A stretch of 64,000 nt of DNA from Kiloniellales bacterium (GTDB lineage Bacteria > Pseudomonadota > Alphaproteobacteria > Kiloniellales > JAKSDN01). The stretch lies in contig JASJEC010000008.1 of assembly GCA_030064845.1 (NCBI GenBank), positions 59,382-123,381 on the forward strand, given 5' to 3'. Below the pieces are notes generated by a model. The model was not told where the DNA came from, ran no database searches, and worked only from the letters and a program-made list of their open reading frames with translations. Below are positions 57,103-64,000 of the stretch, in pieces. Both the position numbers and the translations under genes were made by a program. The first letter of the stretch is position 1; each line of letters starts with the position of its first letter.

Positions 57103-57153
57103 ATAGCGGCCGGGGCCGGGGCACTAGTATTGGCGCCGAACTACGGGGGCGAA

Positions 57154-58329
57154 ATGCGGATCGGACTGCTCACACTGCTTCTTTTGGCCGGCGCGGCCGC
57201 GGCCCGGGCCGAGGTCCCGGTGACCGTGACCTACCTGGAACACCAGGTCGAGCGGCCGCCGACGCTCTCGAACCTGGATCCGGTGCCGGCCGACCTCGCC
57301 CTGGCCGGCGCCCGGCTGGGCCTGGCCGACAACGCCACGACCGGCGGTTTCCTCGGACACGTCTACGCGCTGGAGACGACTGTGGTGCCGCCGTCGGGCG
57401 ACGTGGCGGCGGCGGCCCGCGCCGCGCTGGCCGGGAGCCGCATCCTGGTGGTCAACGCGCCTGCGGAAACCCTGCTCGCCGTCGCCGACCTGCCCGAGGC
57501 CGCCTCCGCCCTGATCTTCAACGTGTCAGCGCCGGAAGACCGGCTGAGAGACCGGGACTGCCGGTCCAACGTGCTGCACGCCATCGCCAGCTACGGCATG
57601 CGCGCCGACGCGCTGGCGCAGTTCATGAAGAAGCGGCGCTGGACCGATTGGGCGCTGGTCGAGGGCCCGCAGCCGGCCGATCGCCACTTCGCCGAAGCCC
57701 TCAGGTCGTCCGCCAGGAAGTTCGGCCTGAAGGTCGTCGACGAAGCGCCCTGGGACATCGGCGCCGACATCCGCCGCAACGCCGCCCAGGAGGTGCCGCT
57801 CTTCACGCAGCCCCTGGCCGACCACGATCTCCTGGTGATCACAGACGAGGCGGGGGACTTCGGCCGCTACTTCCTGTTCAACACGGCCCTGCCCCGGCCC
57901 GTGGCCGGGTCCGAGGGCCTCAAGCCGGTAACCTGGTCGCCGGTGGTCGAGCAATGGGGCGCCGCTCAGCTGCAGAACCGCTTCCGCGACCTGGCCGGTC
58001 GCCCGATGCGCTCGGAGGACTATGCGGCCTGGGCGGCGCTGCGCAGCGTGGGCGAGGCGGTCACCCGGACCGGCGGCAACGACCCCGCTGGCCTGCGCGC
58101 CTTCATCCTCTCCAAGGACTTCGGCCTCGCCGGGCAGAAGGGCCGCCCGATGTCCTACCGGACATGGAACGGGCAGCTGCGCCAGCCACTTCCCCTGGTC
58201 CACGGCCGGGCGGTGGCCGCGGTCGCGCCGATCGAAGGTTTCCTGCACCAGCGGACCGAGATGGACAGCCTCGGTCTCGACAAACCCCAGAGCGCGTGTC
58301 GCGCCTTTGCGGAGGATGAAAGCCAATGA
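57154..58329 (+). CDS. PQQ alcohol-dehydrogenase-system ABC-type binding protein
   Basis: 391 residues, signal peptide MRIGLLTLLLLAGAAAARA. A two-lobe binding protein with VTYLEHQVERPPTLSNLDPVP and LADNATTGGFLGHVY at the start, RDRDCRSNVLHAIASYGMRADAL in the middle and QPLPLVHGRAVAAVAPIEGFLHQ at the end; this is the TIGR03863 type that occurs with PQQ-dependent alcohol catabolism. Its usual ABC permease and ATPase genes are not seen nearby. ATG 57154 follows GGGGGCG; overlaps the beta-propeller gene start (ATGA). Confidence 0.87.
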   Translation: MRIGLLTLLLLAGAAAARAEVPVTVTYLEHQVERPPTLSNLDPVPADLALAGARLGLADNATTGGFLGHVYALETTVVPPSGDVAAAARAALAGSRILVVNAPAETLLAVADLPEAASALIFNVSAPEDRLRDRDCRSNVLHAIASYGMRADALAQFMKKRRWTDWALVEGPQPADRHFAEALRSSARKFGLKVVDEAPWDIGADIRRNAAQEVPLFTQPLADHDLLVITDEAGDFGRYFLFNTALPRPVAGSEGLKPVTWSPVVEQWGAAQLQNRFRDLAGRPMRSEDYAAWAALRSVGEAVTRTGGNDPAGLRAFILSKDFGLAGQKGRPMSYRTWNGQLRQPLPLVHGRAVAAVAPIEGFLHQRTEMDSLGLDKPQSACRAFAEDESQ

Positions 58330-59300
58330 GACCCCTTGTGGCGGCCGTGCTGGCCAAGGCCCTGATGATTGGGACCCTGGCGCTGCCGGCCTCGGCCGCG
58401 GAGATCTGGGTGAGCAACGAGAAGGACGACACGATCAGCGTGATCGACGTGGAGAGCCTGGAGGTCGTGCGCACCATCCCGACCGGCGAGCGGCCGCGCG
58501 GCATCACCTTCTCGAAGGACTTTAGCCGCCTCTACATCTGCGCCTCGGACAGCGACGCCGTGCAGGTGATGGACCCGGAGACCGGCAAGATCCTGCACGA
58601 GCTGCCGTCGGGCGAGGACCCCGAGCAGTTCGTGCTGCACCCGGACGACCGCCGGCTCTATATCGCCAACGAGGACGACGCCGTGACCACGGTGGTCGAC
58701 ACCGAGACCCGGAAGGTGGTGGCCCAGATCAACGTCGGCATCGAGCCGGAGGGCATGGCCGTCTCGCCCGACGGCAAGATCGCCATCACCACCTCCGAGA
58801 CCACCAACATGGCGCACTGGATCGACACCGAGACGAACAAGCTCTTCGCCAACACTCTGGTGGCGTCGCGGCCCCGGCACGCCGAGTTCGTCAAGGACGG
58901 CCAGGAGCTTTGGGTCAGCTCGGAGATCGGCGGGACGATCACGGTCTTCAAGGTGAGCGACCAGTCGAAGGTCGCCGAGATCGGCTTCGAGGTCAGCGGC
59001 ATGCGGCCCGACCGGGTGCAGCCCGTCGGCTTCGAGTTCACGCCCGACGAGAAGCGGGCCTTCGTCGCCCTGGGGCCCTCGAACCACGTCGCCGTGGTCA
59101 ACGCCGAGACCTACGAGGTCGAGAAGTACATCCTGGTCGGCCGCCGCGTCTGGCACATGGCCTTCTCGCCCGACCACAAGCTGCTCTTCACCACCAACGG
59201 CGTCTCGGGCGACGTGACGGTGATCGACGTCGACGATCTGAAGGCGATCAAGACGATCAAGGTCGGCAGGTTCCCCTGGGGCGCCGCCGCCCGCCCGTAA
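58326..59300 (+). CDS. YVTN beta-propeller protein of PQQ-linked catabolism
   Basis: 324 residues, signal peptide LMIGLALPASA-like, then seven or so WD/YVTN-type repeats such as IWVSNEKDDTISVIDVESLEVV, LYIANEDDAVTTVVDTETRKVV and LLFTTNGVSGDVTVIDVDDLKAI. This is the TIGR03866-type periplasmic propeller that accompanies PQQ alcohol dehydrogenase clusters; its exact job is unknown. It overlaps the preceding gene by four bases and is followed after 29 bases by a small secreted protein. Confidence 0.88.
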   Translation: MRPLVAAVLAKALMIGTLALPASAAEIWVSNEKDDTISVIDVESLEVVRTIPTGERPRGITFSKDFSRLYICASDSDAVQVMDPETGKILHELPSGEDPEQFVLHPDDRRLYIANEDDAVTTVVDTETRKVVAQINVGIEPEGMAVSPDGKIAITTSETTNMAHWIDTETNKLFANTLVASRPRHAEFVKDGQELWVSSEIGGTITVFKVSDQSKVAEIGFEVSGMRPDRVQPVGFEFTPDEKRAFVALGPSNHVAVVNAETYEVEKYILVGRRVWHMAFSPDHKLLFTTNGVSGDVTVIDVDDLKAIKTIKVGRFPWGAAARP

Positions 59301-59329
59301 CCAGAACACCCAACAGGAGAGGCAGGAAA

Positions 59330-59773
59330 ATGACCAGAGGATTTCTCGGCTTGATCGTGGCGCTGGGGCTGCTGCTGCCCGCGGCGCCGGACCTCGGGGC
59401 CCACGAGCTGGGCTTCGCAGGCCTGCTGTCGAAGACCAACCGGGGCGAGATGCCCGGCCTGAAGCTGGCCTCGGGCGAGCCGCTCGCCAAGGGGCCGATC
59501 ACCCTGAAGTCGGGCACCTACTACGAGCTGGAGATCGAGGCCGACGGCTCGGCCGAGCTGGCCCTGGTCGGACCCGAGTTCTTCCGCGCCATCTGGATCG
59601 ACGAGGTCGTGATCAACGGGCTGGAGGTGCGGCCGCTCGGCCTGGACAGCGTCGAGTTCGACGACGCCGGCGTCATGGAGATCGCCTTCGTCGCGATCAA
59701 GCCGGGGCGCTACGTGCTGAAGATCCCGGGCTCCACCGGCGAGAGCCAGCGGGTCGAGATCACGATCCAATAG
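59330..59773 (+). CDS. Small secreted beta-rich protein, cupredoxin-like
   Basis: 147 residues, signal peptide LIVALGLLLPAAPDLGA, mature part about 125 residues of beta strands (ITLKSGTYYELEIEADGSAEL and GVMEIAFVAIKPGRYVLKIPG), resembling a cupredoxin-like fold. No Cys is present, so a blue copper site is absent. GGAGAGGCAGGA precedes the ATG. Position after the propeller in the PQQ run suggests a role in the same system. Confidence 0.68.
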   Translation: MTRGFLGLIVALGLLLPAAPDLGAHELGFAGLLSKTNRGEMPGLKLASGEPLAKGPITLKSGTYYELEIEADGSAELALVGPEFFRAIWIDEVVINGLEVRPLGLDSVEFDDAGVMEIAFVAIKPGRYVLKIPGSTGESQRVEITIQ

Positions 59774-59879
59774 CGGCGGGCCAATGACCACGCGGCGGGG
59801 CCTCCTTCCCGCGGACGTCGACCGGGCCGGAGGATTCTGCTAAGACCTTCGGGCACCACCGAGAGGCGGGAAGGTTGGC

Positions 59880-60413
59880 ATGATCCGCAAGGCGGCCGCG
59901 TTTTTTCTCCTGCTCCTGCCGGCCGCGGCCTGGGCGGACGAAGGCGGCACCCTCAATCCCGACGAGATGTCGCTCGACAGCGCGATCGCAAAGGTGCTGC
60001 GCGGCGAGGTCGGGATGGTCAACTGCGCCCACGGCTATCACATCACCAAGGCAGGCCGCCACGCGGAGGCGCGGCTGCTGCTGGAACGCTGCGCCGAGGC
60101 CGGCTACACCGGCGCCATGACCTGGATGTCCCAGCTCGACGACAACGGGCTGGGCGCCCCGGAGGATCCCGCGGCGGCGGCGGCCTGGGACCGGCGGGCG
60201 GCCGAAGCCGGCGATCCGGTCGGCAAGTTCAACTACGGCCTGGACCTGCTGCGCGGCCGCGGCGTGGCCTACGACCCCGAGCTGGGCCGGCGCTACGTCG
60301 ACGAGGCCGCGGCCGAGGGGCTCGAGGTCGCCAAGCGCCTGCAGGCGGCTGACTACGACCTGGAGGAGGTCACGCCCGACGCCGACAGCTGGAAGTACGA
60401 CCTGCTCTACTGA
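59880..60413 (+). CDS. Secreted Sel1-repeat protein
   Basis: 177 residues, signal peptide AAAFFLLLLPAAAWA. Sel1-like helical repeats: ARLLLERCAEAGYTGAMTWMSQL, AAAAAWDRRAAEAGDPVGKFNYG and GRRYVDEAAAEGLEVAKRLQAAD. Such repeats mediate protein contacts in the periplasm. GGCGGGAAGG precedes the ATG. Between the small secreted protein and the dehydrogenase, separated by gaps of about 105 and 185 bases. Confidence 0.75.
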   Translation: MIRKAAAFFLLLLPAAAWADEGGTLNPDEMSLDSAIAKVLRGEVGMVNCAHGYHITKAGRHAEARLLLERCAEAGYTGAMTWMSQLDDNGLGAPEDPAAAAAWDRRAAEAGDPVGKFNYGLDLLRGRGVAYDPELGRRYVDEAAAEGLEVAKRLQAADYDLEEVTPDADSWKYDLLY

Positions 60414-60441
60414 GCGCCGGGCCGCGGAAACGCCACATTCC

Positions 60442-60496
60442 CGGGCCTGCGACCCACCCCCCGGGTCTACGACCCCCGCCCATCGGGCCTACGACC
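60442..60496 (+). promoter_or_regulatory. Three direct repeats upstream of the quinoprotein dehydrogenase
   Basis: CGGGCCTGCGACC (60442-60454), CGGGTCTACGACC (60462-60474) and CGGGCCTACGACC (60484-60496), with starts 20 and 22 bases apart, about two helical turns. A weak promoter (TTGCTT near 60508, TCTAAT at 60533-60538) follows. The array is placed as activator sites would be; the LuxR-type regulator encoded at 62670 is the natural candidate. Confidence 0.6.
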
Positions 60497-60599
60497 AAGG
60501 TGCCGGTTTGCTTCCCGTGGGAGTCGCGATAGTCTAATCGTACCGGTATCCGTGGAGGCTGCCGGGGTCGATGGAACGCACGGAATTGGGAGGATGAGA

Positions 60600-62366
60600 A
60601 TGAAGCGGTTCCTGCTCGCGCTCGGCGTCGGTCTTCTGGTGACCGCGCCCGTCCAGGCGCAGATCACCGAAGAGGACCTGCGCAACGACCAGACCGTCAC
60701 GAACCAGATCGTGACCAACGGCATGGGCCGCCATCAGCAGCGCTACAGCCCGCTGGACAAGATCAACAAGGGCAACGTCAAGCACCTGTCGCCGGTCTGG
60801 GCCTTCTCCCTCGGCGGCGAGAAGCAGCGCGGCCAGGAGACCCAGCCGCTGATCTACGACGGGGTCATGTACATCACCGGCTCCTATTCCCGGCTCTTCG
60901 CCATCGACGTCAAGACCGGCGAGGAGATCTGGCAGTACGACGCGCGCCTGCCGGAAGGCATCCTTCCCTGCTGCGACGTGGTCAACCGCGGCGCGGCGCT
61001 CTACGGCGACAAGATCTACTTCGGTACCCTGGACGCCCGCATCGTCGCCTTGGACCGGAAGACCGGCGACGTCGTCTGGCGCAAGAAGATCGCCAGCTAC
61101 AAGGCGGGCTATTCCTATACCGCGGCGCCGGTGATCGTGAACGGCCTGGTGATCACCGGCAACTCCGGCGGCGAGTTCGGCATCGTCGGCGCGGTGCAGG
61201 CCCGTGACGCCGAGACCGGCGAGCTGGTGTGGAACCGCCCCGTGATCGAGGGGCACATGGGCACCTACAAGGGCCAGGAATCCACCATGACCGGCAAGTT
61301 GAACGCGACTTGGCCGGGCGATCTCTGGAAGACCGGCGGCGGCGCCACCTGGCTGGGCGGCACCTACGACGCCGACACCGACACCCTGGTCTTCGGCGCC
61401 GGCAATCCCGCCCCCTGGAACAGCCACCTGCGCGGTGCCGGGGAACCCAAGGCGGACAACTCGGGCGACAACCTCTACGCCGCCTCGCGGATCGGCATCG
61501 ACCCGGCCAACGGCGAGATCAAGTGGCACTACCAGACCACGCCGCGCGAGGGCTGGGATTTCGACGGCGTCAACGAGGTCGTGCCTTATGTCGACCGCGA
61601 CGGCAACAAGCGCTACGCCACGGCCGACCGCAACGGCTTCTTCTATGTCCTGAACCGGGAAGACGGCGCCTTCGTCACCGCCCATCCCTTCGTCAAGGAC
61701 ATCAGCTGGGCCAAGGGCATCGACAAGAACGGCCGCCCGATCTTCGTCGAGGAGAACCGGCCGAGCGACCCGGCCGCCGCGGCCGACGGCCAGAAGGGCG
61801 AAACCGTCTTCGCGGTGCCGTCGTTCCTGGGCGGCAAGAACTGGATGCCCATGGCGTTCAGCCAGAAGACCGGCCTGTTCTACGTCCCGTCGAACGAGTG
61901 GGGCATGGACATCTGGAACGAGCCGATCACCTACAAGAAGGGCGCGGCCTACCTCGGCGCCGGCTTCACGATCAAGCCGCTGTTCGAGGACTACATCGGC
62001 TCGCTCAAGGCGATCGACCCGACGACCGGCGAGGTCAAGTGGGAGTACAAGAACAACGCCCCGCTCTGGGCCGGCGTCATGACCACGGCCGGTGGCCTGG
62101 TCTTCACCGGCACGCCCGAGGGGCACCTGAAGGCCTTCGACGACGAGACCGGCGAGGAGCTCTGGTCGTTCCAGACCGGCTCCGGCATCGTCGGCCAGCC
62201 GGTGACCTGGGACATGGACGGCGAGCAGTACGTCTCGGTGATCTCGGGCTGGGGCGGCGCGGTGCCGCTCTGGGGCGGCGAAGTCGCCAAGAAGGTCAAC
62301 TACCTGAACCAGGGTGGCTTGCTCTGGGTCTTCAAGGTGCCGCGCTCGCTGGCCGCGGCCAACTAA
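60600..62366 (+). CDS. PQQ-dependent alcohol dehydrogenase, lanthanide-type
   Basis: 588 residues; signal peptide [20 protein letters not shown]. Eight-bladed quinoprotein of the ExaA/PedH/ExaF (ethanol dehydrogenase) clade: [39 protein letters not shown], the adjacent Cys124-Cys125 disulfide ([14 protein letters not shown]), and [22 protein letters not shown]. The metal site has Asp320 and, two residues on, Asp322 ([10 protein letters not shown]); the second Asp is the mark of lanthanide-binding enzymes (XoxF, ExaF, PedH), Ala or Ser there in Ca-types. GGGAGG lies 6 bases before ATG 60600. Electrons would go to the cytochrome at 56277. Confidence 0.93.
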   Translation: MKRFLLALGVGLLVTAPVQAQITEEDLRNDQTVTNQIVTNGMGRHQQRYSPLDKINKGNVKHLSPVWAFSLGGEKQRGQETQPLIYDGVMYITGSYSRLFAIDVKTGEEIWQYDARLPEGILPCCDVVNRGAALYGDKIYFGTLDARIVALDRKTGDVVWRKKIASYKAGYSYTAAPVIVNGLVITGNSGGEFGIVGAVQARDAETGELVWNRPVIEGHMGTYKGQESTMTGKLNATWPGDLWKTGGGATWLGGTYDADTDTLVFGAGNPAPWNSHLRGAGEPKADNSGDNLYAASRIGIDPANGEIKWHYQTTPREGWDFDGVNEVVPYVDRDGNKRYATADRNGFFYVLNREDGAFVTAHPFVKDISWAKGIDKNGRPIFVEENRPSDPAAAADGQKGETVFAVPSFLGGKNWMPMAFSQKTGLFYVPSNEWGMDIWNEPITYKKGAAYLGAGFTIKPLFEDYIGSLKAIDPTTGEVKWEYKNNAPLWAGVMTTAGGLVFTGTPEGHLKAFDDETGEELWSFQTGSGIVGQPVTWDMDGEQYVSVISGWGGAVPLWGGEVAKKVNYLNQGGLLWVFKVPRSLAAAN

Positions 62367-62390
62367 GCGGGCCTCCCGTTCCGGCTTCGC

Positions 62391-62424
62391 GGCGCGCCCC
62401 TCCCGGGGCGCGCCGTTTTCTTTC
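62391..62424 (+). terminator. Strong intrinsic terminator of the dehydrogenase gene
   Basis: Perfect 10-base stem GGCGCGCCCC (62391-62400) and GGGGCGCGCC (62405-62414) with a 4-base TCCC loop, followed by GTTTTCTTTC. It lies 24 bases after the stop codon. Confidence 0.9.
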
Positions 62425-62447
62425 GGTTGCTGAAGACTCTCTGAGTC

Positions 62448-62560
62448 CTTGACCACGGTCATCCTTCGACGAGGGGGCGTAGGCCCGGCGCTACGCGCGG
62501 ATGAGGGTAAGTGTTTGATACAAATCGCCCTCACCCTAAGCTTGTCGAAGGGTGATGGTC
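62448..62560. repeat. Dispersed palindromic intergenic repeat, copy D
   Basis: CATCCTTCGACGAGGGGGCG at the left, GCGCGGATGAGGGTAAG inside and AAGCTTGTCGAAGGGTGATG at the right, in the same orientation as copy A. It fills much of the 303-base gap between the dehydrogenase and the regulator gene; the remainder of the gap holds only the terminator and the ATAGGTCCAATAGG motif (62622-62635). Confidence 0.85.
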
Positions 62561-62669
62561 CCGACTGAGCACTCTTTCCGCAGCCTCTTGGAGCCGCCGG
62601 CCCTGCCCCGGGGTATTGTCCATAGGTCCAATAGGCCGGGCGCCGGCTTTGGGGTAGGCTGGCCCCACA

Positions 62670-63410
62670 ATGAGCTTGGAAAAACTGCCGCGGGCGCCCG
62701 CCATGACCCTGGCCGAGAAGTCCCTGGTTCCCATATCCCTGTCAACGGCGCTGATCGTCGACGACCACCCGCTGTTCTGCGAGGCCCTCTCGCTGACCCT
62801 GAAGTCGGTGCTGAACGTGCACCAGATCGACACGGCCGACCGGCTGGAAGGCGCCCTCGAGCGGCTCTCCCGGGACCCGGCCCCCGACGCGATCCTGCTC
62901 GACCTCACCCTGCCCGACGTCGAGGGCCTGGACGGCCTGATCCGTCTCAAGAGGGTCGCGCGCGACATCCCGATCATCGTGGTCTCGTCGCTCTCCGAGC
63001 CGCGCATCATCGCCTCGGCGATCCGCGCCGGCGCCGCGGGCTTCGTGCCGAAGCACAGCCAGCGCGACGTGTTCCGCGAGGCCTTCTCGGAGATCTGGCA
63101 GGGCCGGACCTACCTGCCCGACGACTACATTCCGGGTGACGAGGGCGACGAGGCTGGCTCGGACGAGGAGGAGGCGCTGCGCCGCCTCTCGGACCTGACG
63201 CCGCAGCAGATGAAGATCCTGCAGTCGGTCTGCGCGGGCAAGCTCAACAAGCAGATCGCCTACGACCTCAACATCGCCGAGACCACCGTCAAGGCCCACA
63301 TCACCGCGATCCTGCGCAAGCTCGGCGTCCAGAGCCGCACCCAGGCGGCGATGATGGCGCAGAGCGCCCGCTTCTCGAGCATCTTGCTGGACCGCGCCGG
63401 GTTTGATTAG
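62670..63410 (+). CDS. LuxR-family response regulator, AgmR/ExaE-like
   Basis: 246 residues. Receiver about 26-145 with Asp31-Asp32 and phospho-acceptor Asp78 (AILLDLTLPDVEG), then a LuxR helix-turn-helix about 180-240 (LTPQQMKILQSVCAGKLNKQIAYDLN and ETTVKAHITAILRKLG). AgmR/ExaE/PedR-type regulators activate PQQ alcohol dehydrogenase genes in Pseudomonas, and the location directly after the dehydrogenase supports that role here. An internal ATG at 62703 is also possible as start. Confidence 0.88.
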   Translation: MSLEKLPRAPAMTLAEKSLVPISLSTALIVDDHPLFCEALSLTLKSVLNVHQIDTADRLEGALERLSRDPAPDAILLDLTLPDVEGLDGLIRLKRVARDIPIIVVSSLSEPRIIASAIRAGAAGFVPKHSQRDVFREAFSEIWQGRTYLPDDYIPGDEGDEAGSDEEEALRRLSDLTPQQMKILQSVCAGKLNKQIAYDLNIAETTVKAHITAILRKLGVQSRTQAAMMAQSARFSSILLDRAGFD

Positions 63411-63452
63411 TCTTCCCTCCCAAGAAAGAGGAACCTTCTGGGAGGACGCCCG

Positions 63453-64000
63453 ATGGACGGTCGGGCCCCGGCGCCGGCCCCGGTCTTGGGGAAGGCCGCC
63501 GATCTGGTGCGCAGCGGCCACGCGCCGGTCGAGGATCTCGACCGGGCCTTCGCGAGTCTGGCCGAGCAGATCGGGACCGAGACTCTCGCTCTCGTAATCC
63601 TCTTCGTCTCCCCCAGCGCGGACCTGGAGCGGGTGGCCCGGCTGACGGCAGAGACCTTCGGCGAGGTCCCGGTCATCGGCTGCACGACCGCTGGCGAGAT
63701 CGCTGAACAGGGCTATACCGCGGACGAGATCGTGGCGGTCGGGTTGCCGGCCGAGAACTTCCGCGCCGGCACCCTCTTCGTCGAGCGGCTGGGCGACCTC
63801 GGCCAGCAGGACATCGTGGCCGGCGCGGTGCGGCTCCGCGGCAGCCTGGCGCGCGAAGCGCCGGACTGGTCCGAGGAGTTCGGCTTTCTCCTGATCGACG
63901 GCATGTCGCTGCGCGAGGACCAGCTGGCCTGGGCCCTGGGGCCCGCGTTCGGCCTGACGCCCTTCTTCGGCGGCTCGGCCGGCGACGGCCTCAGCTTCGA
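63453..64000 (+). CDS. FIST-domain sensory protein, 3' end outside window
   Basis: An open frame from ATG 63453 (GGGAGG 7 bases upstream) to the right edge, at least 182 residues. FIST N-domain marks: IGCTTAGEIAEQGYTADEIVAVGL, FLLIDGMSLREDQL and FFGGSAGDG. FIST proteins are small-ligand sensors found near signalling genes. In Pseudomonas alcohol-oxidation loci a FIST gene also sits beside the AgmR-type regulator and a kinase; the partner kinase would be just outside the window. Confidence 0.88.
   Translation, partial: MDGRAPAPAPVLGKAADLVRSGHAPVEDLDRAFASLAEQIGTETLALVILFVSPSADLERVARLTAETFGEVPVIGCTTAGEIAEQGYTADEIVAVGLPAENFRAGTLFVERLGDLGQQDIVAGAVRLRGSLAREAPDWSEEFGFLLIDGMSLREDQLAWALGPAFGLTPFFGGSAGDGLSF

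Noticed and set aside
60600..62366. XoxF- or MxaF-type methanol dehydrogenase
   Set aside because: The N-terminal and KQRGQE segments match the ethanol-dehydrogenase clade; the Asp pair alone does not make it XoxF.

Overview
The window is a GC-rich (about two thirds G+C by eye), gene-dense stretch of an alphaproteobacterial chromosome, most likely from the Rhodospirillales sensu lato. This rests on the thrS-infC-rpmI-rplT-pheS-pheT block, the purple-bacterial type of bchE/bchJ/bciA genes, and dispersed palindromic repeats of a kind common in these genomes. It holds 52 protein genes (gltB cut at the left edge, a FIST-domain gene cut at the right), one tRNA-Ser and at least seven copies of intergenic repeats.

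Layout. 1-7.9 kb: end of gltB, a GNAT enzyme, a GST, a TPR protein, a YeeZ-like SDR, an alpha/beta hydrolase and a GT4 glycosyltransferase. 8.1-10.0 kb: a three-gene operon with an ExbB/MotA-like channel protein, a one-TM partner carrying an ExbD-like Asp plus a periplasmic beta-rich domain, and a small membrane protein; function unknown. 10.1-17.2 kb: the translation block. infC starts with ATA, behind a perfect Shine-Dalgarno and a structured leader. 17.2-19.4 kb: a NicO-type Ni/Co transporter and an MFS protein with a His-rich tail. 20.1-22.3 kb: arginase and ornithine aminotransferase (Arg to Orn to glutamate semialdehyde). 22.4-28.1 kb: an accessory membrane hydrolase, a double-domain CaiB-type CoA-transferase and a dimethylformamidase-like protein. 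28.3 kb: lepA.

30.6-35.4 kb is a bacteriochlorophyll island, bchE-bchJ-hemN-bciA, all on the minus strand. Its promoter carries a perfect PpsR/CrtJ-type site (TGT-N12-ACA) and a near-consensus FNR box, so the cell is probably a phototroph that makes the isocyclic ring by the oxygen-independent route. 35.5-44.8 kb: a DapA-family lyase, tRNA-Ser(GGA), an AI-2E family permease, a W/P-repeat protein, fabI-ackA, an HD-domain (p)ppGpp-hydrolase-like gene preceded by a possible 32-codon leader ORF, a two-subunit CoA-transferase, a hydrolase and a GNAT enzyme.

45.1-52.1 kb: a four-gene sensory operon of two secreted binding proteins and two (hybrid) histidine kinases, without ABC permease or ATPase, behind an AT-rich promoter with a palindromic operator. 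52.3-64 kb: a PQQ alcohol oxidation region with a NosR-like flavinylated Fe-S membrane protein plus its ApbE flavin transferase, a cytochrome c and MxaJ-like binding protein, a PQQ-system binding protein, a YVTN beta-propeller, two small secreted proteins, and a quinoprotein ethanol-dehydrogenase-type enzyme whose Asp-x-Asp motif predicts lanthanide dependence. It ends with an AgmR/ExaE-type response regulator and a FIST sensor protein. Three direct repeats spaced about two helical turns apart upstream of the dehydrogenase are a candidate regulator-binding array.
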